A stretch of DNA of 16,100 nt from JBBQHX01 sp035306065 (GTDB taxonomy: Bacteria > Gemmatimonadota > Gemmatimonadetes > Gemmatimonadales > Gemmatimonadaceae): contig DATGOL010000026.1 of assembly GCA_035306065.1 (NCBI GenBank), positions 1 to 16,100 on the forward strand, read 5' to 3'. The notes beneath the pieces were generated by a model. The model was given only the letters and a program-made list of their open reading frames with translations, had not been told where the DNA came from and did no database searches. Below, piece after piece: positions 1 through 7,747 of the stretch (positions are counted from its first letter, which is position 1; each line of letters opens with the position of its first letter). The position numbers and the translations under genes were made by a program.

Positions 1-38
1 AACCCCAGCGGCTGCAGCTTCACATCGGAGAATCTTTT

Positions 39-245
39 ATGTCCAGCACCAACCTTAAGATCGAAGGAATGTCCTGCGGCCACTGCGTGTCGGCTGTCCG
101 GAAGGCGCTCGAGGGCCTGGATGGCGTCACCGTGGAGAACGTTGCAGTAGGCAGCGCCACGGTGTCGTTCGATCCGGCTGTGGCATCTGAAGAGCAGATT
201 GCCGGCGCGGTGAGCGAAGCCGGCTATGCCGCAACCGTTGCCTGA
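39..245 (+). CDS. copZ: CopZ-like heavy-metal-associated (HMA) copper chaperone
   Basis: A 68-residue single-domain HMA protein. The metal site GMSCGHC (residues 10-16, Cys13 and Cys16) sits in the first loop of the expected beta-alpha-beta-beta-alpha-beta fold, and the domain ends with the usual 'AGAVSEAGYAA' helix and strand. Such proteins bind one Cu(I) with two cysteines in the cytoplasm and pass it to CopA-type ATPases or CsoR-type repressors. The start is supported by GGAG at 27-30, 8 nt before the ATG. It lies upstream of copA and csoR on the same strand, so a copper role is favoured over mercury or zinc. The promoter is mostly outside the window (only 38 nt of leader are present). Confidence 0.93.
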   Translation: MSSTNLKIEGMSCGHCVSAVRKALEGLDGVTVENVAVGSATVSFDPAVASEEQIAGAVSEAGYAATVA

Positions 246-376
246 CGAGTCGCAGCGCAACCATACGTCGGACCGCTGCGGGCACCATTTCCGCCGCATC
301 ACGACTGCCATCCAGCCTGCCCGTGCGCATATCCACCCGGGCCGCACCAGGAGCGGGCGAACCGGAGTACTGAAGA

Positions 377-514
377 ATGACGATCAGCGGAATTGACTGG
401 CTGGTAATCGTTGCAGGGATCGCTGCGATTGCCTGGGTGAACTGGTACTTCTTCGTGGCCGGTCGCAAGCCGGCTGCATTGCAGCGTGAGCAGCATGACG
501 ACAACCCTTCGTAA
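377..514 (+). CDS. 45-residue single-pass membrane micro-protein between copZ and copA
   Basis: This small gene encodes 45 residues: a short N-terminus (MTISGIDW), one hydrophobic segment at about residues 8-28 ending in aromatic residues (WVNWYFF), then a basic and polar tail (AGRKPAALQREQH, DDNPS). The start has GGAG at 364-367, 9 nt upstream, and codon usage matches the neighbours. The stop TAA (512-514) is 1 nt before the preferred copA ATG at 516, so translational coupling is likely. The short N-terminus plus W/F-rich helix resembles the membrane anchor that precedes cupredoxin domains in some copper-locus proteins, but no cupredoxin domain or obvious His/Cys/Met site follows. Its function is unknown. 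A small helper of the copper exporter is inference only. Confidence 0.62.
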   Translation: MTISGIDWLVIVAGIAAIAWVNWYFFVAGRKPAALQREQHDDNPS

Positions 515-515
515 C

Positions 516-2897
<2,382 letters not shown>

Positions 2898-2988
2898 GTA
2901 GTTCATGAGGTTTGAATACCTGAGTGATTATGGCGGAACCCGAGGTTTCGGGGATATCCTGCCGACCGACATCCAGGGAGGTAGTGGC

Positions 2989-3462
2989 ATGGCAGGCACG
3001 AAGGCGCAGGAATCGTATGGGGTTCGTGAGGTTCGGGGAGCCGATGGGACTCGTGAGGCGGTTGAGCTCCGTGATAAGCGTGAGGCAGGTGCGGCGCACG
3101 AAGCCGCAGCCCCGAACGAGCCGGGAGGCGCTGGCCAGGCAATTGCCGGCGCCGACTCGCACGAGCACGCCGGACGCAAGGCAGTTGCCGTCGATGCCGA
3201 CATCAGGGAGCGCAATCTCAAGCGACTGCGCCGCATCGAGGGGCAGGTGCGCGGCCTGCAGCGCATGGTGGAAGAAGATCGCTACTGTGCGGATATCATG
3301 ACACAGATTTCATCGGTGCATGAAGCACTTCGCTCGGTTGGGCGGGAGCTGATGCGCAATCACCTCAAGCATTGCGCTGCGTCTGCCGTACGTTCGAGTG
3401 AAGAGGAAGCGGAGGAGATGTACGATGAACTGGTGGAAATGATGTACAGGTACAGCCGGTAA
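2989..3462 (+). CDS. csoR: CsoR-family copper-sensing transcriptional repressor with long N-terminal extension
   Basis: The C-terminal ~85 of 157 residues are a CsoR/RcnR (DUF156) domain: 'LRRIEGQVRGLQRMVEEDRY', then 'CADIMTQISSVHEALRSVG' and 'NHLKHCA'. Cys100, His125 and Cys129 reproduce the C-x24-H-x3-C spacing of the Cu(I) site of CsoR (Cys36, His61, Cys65 in Mycobacterium tuberculosis), so copper is favoured over nickel or formaldehyde sensing. Apo-CsoR represses copper genes and releases DNA on Cu(I) binding. An in-frame ATG lies at 2905, but ATG 2989 has AGGGAGGT at 2975-2982 with 6 nt spacing and is clearly better. Even so, about 75 polar residues precede the domain, including a His-bearing DSHEHAGRK stretch, unlike compact ~90-residue CsoR proteins. 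It lies 91 nt after copA, probably in the same operon. Confidence 0.9.
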   Translation: MAGTKAQESYGVREVRGADGTREAVELRDKREAGAAHEAAAPNEPGGAGQAIAGADSHEHAGRKAVAVDADIRERNLKRLRRIEGQVRGLQRMVEEDRYCADIMTQISSVHEALRSVGRELMRNHLKHCAASAVRSSEEEAEEMYDELVEMMYRYSR

Positions 3463-3659
3463 TCGTGCGCAGGTTGCCGCAGGTCAGGACGGCAGGAGAT
3501 GCCTGACGCGGCTTTCGGCGGCGTCACACCGCGGACCCGTTCGCGGGGTCACCCTGCGCTTCCGGGCAACCGGCTTCACTGCTCTCATGAGGGAATGCGT
3601 CTTGCCTTTCAGTGTGGCGTGGTCGATTGACCATACCTAACCAGAGGAGGATGCATACC
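3463..3659 (+). other. csoR-csbD intergenic region with weak hairpins and one small inverted repeat
   Basis: This gap holds no convincing gene. An imperfect hairpin has arms TGACGC (3504-3509) and GCGTCA (3521-3526), and a second has CCCG-TTCG-CGGG near 3540. Neither has a T-run, so either is at best a weak terminator for csoR. TGGTC-GATT-GACCA at 3620-3633 is an exact inverted repeat just upstream of the csbD ribosome-binding site and could be an operator. No clear -35/-10 pair was found. Confidence 0.35.
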
Positions 3660-3920
3660 ATGGACGACGATCTTACCCGCGAAGGACTCAAGAACCAGGC
3701 GAAGGGGAAGATGAAGAAGGCTGCCGGCAAGGCGCGCGATGCCGCAGCGGATCTTACCAACGATCCTTCCGATGACCTCAGAGCAAAGTCTCAGCGCCTG
3801 GAGGGCGAGGTTCAGGACCGCCTTGGACGCGCCCAGCGGAAGGCGGGCGACGCAGCGGACGACGTTGAGGACGCAGCGGACCGCAAGCGCAGGGAGAACG
3901 AGGCTCGCCGTCGGATCTAG
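3660..3920 (+). CDS. CsbD-family general stress protein
   Basis: An 86-residue, highly charged, helix-forming protein without Cys or Trp. The first segment 'LTREGLKNQAKGKMKKAAGK' followed by 'DDLRAKSQRLEGEVQDRLGR' is the typical two-part CsbD-like (YjbJ/CsbD) pattern of G-x-K-x-K-x-x-A-G-K repeats. Members are abundant small cytoplasmic proteins induced by stress; their biochemical role is not known. The start was set at ATG 3660 because AGAGGAGG (3643-3650) lies 9 nt upstream; ATG 3651 directly touches that motif. The C-terminal part is Arg/Glu/Asp-rich (DAADRKRRENEARRRI) and likely disordered. It is separated from csoR by almost 200 nt, so it is probably transcribed on its own, and it is followed by a strong palindrome. 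Confidence 0.88.
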   Translation: MDDDLTREGLKNQAKGKMKKAAGKARDAAADLTNDPSDDLRAKSQRLEGEVQDRLGRAQRKAGDAADDVEDAADRKRRENEARRRI

Positions 3921-3979
3921 GGGAACGACAGGCGGCGGCGGTGCCTCCGGTTCACTGAGAGGCAGGTACTGAAGGCGAA

Positions 3980-4017
3980 GCGAAGAGCGGGAGTGCTGCA
4001 GCACTCCCGCTCTTCGC
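3980..4017 (+). terminator. Perfect 38-bp palindrome, probable terminator of csbD
   Basis: Two 19-nt arms meet with no spacer at the PstI-like centre CTGCAG (3996-4001); every base pairs. In RNA this gives a GC-rich stem of about 17 bp with a tetraloop. Only a short GTTTCG follows, so the U-tract is poor. Its place 60 nt after the csbD stop and before a new promoter favours termination. Symmetry means it could act on either strand. Confidence 0.6.
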
Positions 4018-4108
4018 GTTTCGTGTCGAATGGCGAGGAACCTGCGGAAACTCCAAGGGTCCTACAGAAAGGGACAAATGCGTGCTCGCGGGGCAGGCGC
4101 CTGCATCG

Positions 4109-4114
4109 TATAAT
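4109..4114 (+). promoter_or_regulatory. Candidate promoter -10 element (TATAAT) for the plug/TonB unit
   Basis: An exact TATAAT stands out in a GC-rich background, 42 nt before the preferred ATG 4156, giving an expected leader of about 35 nt. No TTGACA-like -35 is visible at 16-18 nt spacing (the matching position is GC-rich), so this is a candidate only. The position supports ATG 4156 over ATG 4123, which would be almost leaderless. Confidence 0.4.
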
Positions 4115-4155
4115 GAGCTCATATGCCGCCTCGCAATTCCGTACCGGAGGGCGCA

Positions 4156-5334
4156 ATGCGCCAGTACCCGAAGTATCGCCCGGCCAGCGGCAGTGAGCCC
4201 AGACTTGCTGCTGCGCGCTTGCGCGTCGGGGCCATGGCAATCGCGCTCTCAGCCGCACTGCTGCTGCCCACATCCTCGATGTCTGCACAGGCGTCCAGGG
4301 ATGTCGGGGTGATTTCCGGTGTGGTGCGTGACTCCACGGGGGAGCGACTCGTGGGAGCCGACCTGAGCGTACTGAACAGCAGGGCCGGCGGATTCAGCAA
4401 TGACACCGGCGGATTCCGCGTGCTCGGCGTACCTGCCGGGCGCGGTACCATGCGGGTTCGACGACTGGGCTACGCACAGCGCATCGTGGAGTACACGGTT
4501 GGGGCTGGCGAGTCACTCCAGTTGGACATCGTACTTTCCCGAGTGCCATTCAGTGTTGCTCCTGTGGTGGTGTCTGCCGATGCACGGCAGAGTTACACGG
4601 GGTGGGCCGCCAAGTTCTACCAGCGAATGGAGCGTGGACAGGGTCGGTTCATCACGCGTGCGGATATCGAGCGTCGGCAGGCGCTCCGCACCACGGATCT
4701 GCTTCGGTCCCTGCCAGGCGTACAGATCAGGCCCAGCCGAGTTGCGAGCAATACCGTTTACCTTCGCGGCCAGCGGTGCACGCCGTTCGTCTGGATAGAC
4801 AACACACCAGCGATGGCTGGCTACGTGGACCTGGACAACTTCGAGCCGGGATCGCTCGAAGGAATCGAGGTTTACCACAGCGCTGCAACAATACCAGCGG
4901 AGCTCTCGGTGCCTCGCGACAAGATGGCGTGCGGCATGATCGTCCTGTGGTCAATGATGCCTGATCGGCCCACGAGGGGTCAGAGAGGCAGCCGTTACTC
5001 TGCCAGCGATCTCGCTGCGCTGGTGGCAGCACTCAAGGTTTATACAGCGGAGCAGGTGGATACGGCCGCCCGGCTGGATAGTTCGGTTCCGTTCCAGCCC
5101 ATCTACCCAAATGCCCTCAAGGAGCAGGGGGTACGCGGTTCGGTGCTGGCGGAGTTTGTGGTGGACACACTGGGCCGGGTGGAGATGGACACGTTCGGAG
5201 TGGTGGTGCCCGCGGACCAGCAGTTCATCGATTCAGTGCGCGCAGCCCTTGGTTCAGCGCGATTCACCCCTGCAGTTCGTGAGGGTCAGCTGGTGCGACA
5301 GCTGGTGCATCTGCCGGTGCGATTCGATGCGTAG
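4156..5334 (+). CDS. Secreted CarboxypepD_reg / TonB-receptor plug / TonB C-terminal domain fusion without a beta-barrel
   Basis: A 392-residue protein with an unusual order of domains. Residues 1-45 are a signal peptide with SMSAQA before the cut. Residues about 51-127 are a carboxypeptidase regulatory-like (Ig-like) domain (ISGVVRDSTGERLVGADLSV ...). Residues about 150-265 are a TonB-receptor plug: ITRADIERRQ, DLLRSLPGVQI, VYLRGQRCTPFVWIDN, SLEGIEVYHS, CGMIVLWS. Cys208 and Cys259 may form a disulfide. Residues about 314-391 are a TonB C-terminal domain (YPNALKEQGVRGSVLAEFVV ... RFTPAVREGQLVRQLVHLPV). No beta-barrel follows the plug, and there is no membrane anchor after signal cleavage, so it is probably periplasmic. 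ATG 4156 has CGGAGGG at 4145-4151; the earlier in-frame ATG 4123 lacks a site. It lies 51 nt before a second TonB-domain gene. Function is unknown: it could bind a receptor or compete with TonB. Confidence 0.85.
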   Translation: MRQYPKYRPASGSEPRLAAARLRVGAMAIALSAALLLPTSSMSAQASRDVGVISGVVRDSTGERLVGADLSVLNSRAGGFSNDTGGFRVLGVPAGRGTMRVRRLGYAQRIVEYTVGAGESLQLDIVLSRVPFSVAPVVVSADARQSYTGWAAKFYQRMERGQGRFITRADIERRQALRTTDLLRSLPGVQIRPSRVASNTVYLRGQRCTPFVWIDNTPAMAGYVDLDNFEPGSLEGIEVYHSAATIPAELSVPRDKMACGMIVLWSMMPDRPTRGQRGSRYSASDLAALVAALKVYTAEQVDTAARLDSSVPFQPIYPNALKEQGVRGSVLAEFVVDTLGRVEMDTFGVVVPADQQFIDSVRAALGSARFTPAVREGQLVRQLVHLPVRFDA

Positions 5335-5385
5335 GGACTTGCGCAGCAAGAGTATGCGCGGGAACTCAGCATAAGGCAGGGCTGT

Positions 5386-6117
5386 ATGCTATTCAAAAGC
5401 ATCACTGCAACGCCGGTGCGAATTGTGTCGGCCTGGGGAACACTGACGAGCATTGGCATTCATGGGACGATCGCTGCCGTGGCCGTGGCTGGCGGTTTCG
5501 AACCTCCCCTGGAGCCACACGAGGAATCCCCCTGGAGTGGCGTTATCTATCTTGCGCCGCCCCAATCCTCGGGCGGTGGCGAGCGTATCGAGCAGATTAC
5601 CTACGTGGGCCTGGACGGCGGCATGGGCGGCACCAACGATGAGGTGGATGCCGGTCCGGATGAAGCCGCGCTGGAAGCGGAGCGCAGGCGTGCACGCGAA
5701 CTGGCAGAACGTGCCGAGCTGGAGAGGCGTGAGGGTACGGAGGGTGCAACCGGCAACCAGGAGATGGGAGAGGTTTTCCTGGAGTCACAGGTGGAGAACC
5801 CCGCAGCCTACGATGCGTCGAGTGCTGCACCCTCCTATCCGGACTTGCTTCGCGCGCAGAATGTGGAAGGCGGCGTGGTGGTGCAGTTCGTGGTGGACAC
5901 GGCTGGCCGCGCAGATACCACGAGCTTCCAGGTGCTGCAGTCCAGCCATTTCGCGTTCGAGAACTCCGTTCGCACCGCCCTTCCGGGAATGCGTTTCACG
6001 CCGGCCGAGGTGGGTGGTAGCCGCGTGAGGCAGCTGGTGCAGATACCGTTTCTGTTCAGGATCGAGCGTGCGATAGTTACGGAGGTGGCGGCAGATTCCT
6101 TAAGGGATGGGGATTAG
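5386..6117 (+). CDS. TonB-family protein (energy transducer TonB-like)
   Basis: A 243-residue protein. A moderately hydrophobic segment at about residues 14-37 can anchor it in the inner membrane. A Gly/Glu-rich linker follows, with a charged probable coiled coil at about 90-117 (EAERRRARELAERAELERRE), instead of the Pro/Lys-rich spacer of enterobacterial TonB. The TonB C-terminal domain spans about 150-224 (YPDLLRAQNVEGGVVVQFVV ... MRFTPAEVGGSRVRQLVQIP). This domain is clearly similar to that of the preceding gene (shared FVVDT-x-GR, FTPA, RQLV), suggesting duplication. TonB proteins transmit energy from ExbB-ExbD to outer-membrane receptors, but no exbB or exbD is present here, so the role is by family only. 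The start has a weak AAGG at 5374. The stop TAG abuts the repeat arrays. Confidence 0.85.
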   Translation: MLFKSITATPVRIVSAWGTLTSIGIHGTIAAVAVAGGFEPPLEPHEESPWSGVIYLAPPQSSGGGERIEQITYVGLDGGMGGTNDEVDAGPDEAALEAERRRARELAERAELERREGTEGATGNQEMGEVFLESQVENPAAYDASSAAPSYPDLLRAQNVEGGVVVQFVVDTAGRADTTSFQVLQSSHFAFENSVRTALPGMRFTPAEVGGSRVRQLVQIPFLFRIERAIVTEVAADSLRDGD

Positions 6118-6121
6118 GTCT

Positions 6122-6164
6122 GGTTAGGTGTTACGGGTTACGGGTTAGGTGTTAGGGGTTAGGT
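6122..6164 (+). repeat. Telomere-like heptamer array, left arm (6 units)
   Basis: Six consecutive 7-nt units read GTTAGGT, GTTACGG, GTTACGG, GTTAGGT, GTTAGGG, GTTAGGT (6123-6164), starting five bases after the tonB-like stop codon. They are the reverse complement in type of the right array at 6287-6363, so the two can pair across about 120 nt. Confidence 0.9.
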
Positions 6165-6165
6165 G

Positions 6166-6178
6166 GGGGCTTCGCCCC
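6166..6178. terminator. GC hairpin beside the left heptamer array
   Basis: GGGGC-TTC-GCCCC is an exact 5-bp stem with a 3-nt loop just after the left array. There is no T-run. A further inverted repeat CGGGATC (6190-6196) / GATCCCG (6213-6219) lies downstream. Between convergent genes these could aid bidirectional termination; this is inference. Confidence 0.35.
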
Positions 6179-6286
6179 GGACCGCCGGTCGGGATCTCGG
6201 GGTGCAGATGTGGATCCCGGTGGCGGATCGGGATTCCCCCGTTGGCATCAGGCCCGGCTTCCGCGATACGACACGCAGAACCCGGG

Positions 6287-6363
6287 CCCTAACCCGCAAC
6301 CCCTAACCCGTAACCCCTAACCCGTAACCCGTAACCCGTAACCCGTAACCCGTAACCCCTAAA
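6287..6363 (-). repeat. Telomere-like heptamer array, right arm (11 units)
   Basis: Eleven uninterrupted 7-nt units read on the plus strand as CCCTAAC, CCGCAAC, CCCTAAC, CCGTAAC, CCCTAAC, five of CCGTAAC, then CCCTAAA. The first two alternations and the single CCGCAAC are the only departures from the consensus CC(C/G)TAAC. The last unit contains the stop codon (TAG, 6361-6359) of the minus-strand tldE-like gene, so the array runs into coding sequence. Confidence 0.92.
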
Positions 6364-7747
6364 CCGCATCCGACAATGACGTAAACTGGAAATCCCGGAT
6401 CTTCAGCGCCGGCATCACCATGCTCGACGATACCTGCTCTGCCTGGCCGATATCCTCCAGGCGGTTGAGCGCAAGCAGCGGGCTCTCATTCCACCTGAGG
6501 TTCTTGATCGGCCTGGACACACGACCGTTCTCGATAAGGAACGTACCGTCACGCGTAAGGCCGGTTACCATCACCGTTCGCTGGTCCAGGAAGCGGATGT
6601 ACCAGAATCGCGTTACGAGTATTCCGCGCTCCGTCTCCTGAATGAGCTGATCCAGCGACTTGCTGCCGCCACGCATGATCAGCGCGTTCGACGCACCGGA
6701 CGGCTCAACTCCACGCTCGCGCGCCCAGAATCGGTTGTAGTTCAGGTTGCGAAGCACTCCGTCCTCGATCCACACAACACGCTTGAGCGGCAAACCGTCG
6801 CCATCGTAGGGTGTGGACGCTGTCATGGGATCGAACGGATCCGACAGGAGCGTCACACGCTCGTCCATCACCTTCTGCCCGATCTTTGACTTGTTGGGTC
6901 CATCGCTGAACGCGCTTCGGCCTTCATCAGCAGAGCGCGCGTTAAGCGAGCCACGGAGCAGCGGCACAAAATCCGCAGCGGCGCGGGGCTCGAGGATTAC
7001 CGTGTAGCGGCCCGGCTCCACGGCCTGCGGGTTGCGCGATGCTATCGCCTTGCGCGCTGCCGTACGACCGATGTCTGCAGCGTTCACCTGACTCCAGTCG
7101 CGTGAGGCAATCGACGCGTAGCCCGAACCGGTTCCATCCGGCGTTCGCACGGTGGTTGAAAGATCAACGTTCGTAGTCGGGTTGTATGCAAACAGCCCGC
7201 GTGATGTTGCCACCGCGAGGCCTACTCCCGCATCTGCCTCCAGGAAGCCGCCAACGAACAGATCCTGGGGGTTGATTCCCGTAGACCCGCCCGCTTCGGA
7301 GCGGGCCGCGGCGAAGATACCCTCCACAGCCTGCGCGCGAGCTTCAGGACCAAGTTGCGCCGTGGCCGGCGCATACGCATCCACGCTCGTGTACTGCTGC
7401 GGGCCAAGCTCGGGCATCAGTTCCGGGTCTTCCGGCGACAGACGAGCGAGTCGTTCCGACTGCTCGACTGCCCTGCGCAGGCCATCGTCATCCAGCAGGT
7501 TCGTGGACACGGAGGCCTGACGCTTGCCGACAGTGCTGATGATGGACACCGAGGTGTCCGTGCTTCCACCAGCCGTCGTAATCTCACCGCCGGCAAACCG
7601 CGTGTTGCCACTCCAGCCGGAGCGGAGCACTATGCGGCATTCGTCTGCCGTGCTGTACGAGAGAGCACGGTCGGTAATGGCCTTCGCCGCCTCACGTGAG
7701 AGGACGGACGGCGCCTGCATGAGGTCAAAGAGAGAGCGCGGCGTCAT
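6359..7747 (-). CDS. tldE: TldE/PmbA-family subunit of TldD/TldE-type protease
   Basis: A 462-residue TldD/PmbA-family protein without the HExxxH metal site, which is the expected state for the TldE (PmbA) partner. Family features include an N-terminal 'DECRIVLRSGWSGNTRFAGG' strand region, 'GRYTVILEPRAAADFVPLL' in the middle, and a C-terminal 'RGILVTRFWYIRFLDQRTVM ... TRDGTFLIENGRVSRPIKNL' stretch. TldD and TldE form a heterodimeric metalloprotease that trims unfolded or modified peptides (known in Escherichia coli for microcin B17 and CcdA). Its ATG shares one base with the tldD stop (TGATG at 7749-7745), so translation is coupled. No signal peptide is visible, in contrast with its partner. 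The stop lies in the telomere-like array. Confidence 0.9.
   Translation of the reverse strand: MTPRSLFDLMQAPSVLSREAAKAITDRALSYSTADECRIVLRSGWSGNTRFAGGEITTAGGSTDTSVSIISTVGKRQASVSTNLLDDDGLRRAVEQSERLARLSPEDPELMPELGPQQYTSVDAYAPATAQLGPEARAQAVEGIFAAARSEAGGSTGINPQDLFVGGFLEADAGVGLAVATSRGLFAYNPTTNVDLSTTVRTPDGTGSGYASIASRDWSQVNAADIGRTAARKAIASRNPQAVEPGRYTVILEPRAAADFVPLLRGSLNARSADEGRSAFSDGPNKSKIGQKVMDERVTLLSDPFDPMTASTPYDGDGLPLKRVVWIEDGVLRNLNYNRFWARERGVEPSGASNALIMRGGSKSLDQLIQETERGILVTRFWYIRFLDQRTVMVTGLTRDGTFLIENGRVSRPIKNLRWNESPLLALNRLEDIGQAEQVSSSMVMPALKIRDFQFTSLSDAV

Noticed and set aside
486..515. GTG 486 or ATG 495 as the copA start
   Set aside because: Both overlap the 45-residue micro-protein and neither has a better ribosome-binding site than ATG 516; the extra residues (SSMTTTLRN) add no domain. 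They are kept as alternatives in the copA entry.
2905..2988. N-terminal 28 codons of the longer csoR reading frame
   Set aside because: ATG 2905 has no ribosome-binding site, whereas ATG 2989 has a near-perfect one (AGGGAGGT, 6 nt spacing).
5338..5350. Small hairpin CTTGC-GCA-GCAAG after the plug/TonB fusion gene as a terminator
   Set aside because: Only 5 bp, no T-run, and the downstream TonB-like gene begins 36 nt later on the same strand, so cotranscription is more likely.
6287..6363. CRISPR array or true telomere
   Set aside because: Units are 7 nt with no spacers, so not CRISPR; the array is internal between two genes and paired with an inverted array, so not a chromosome end.
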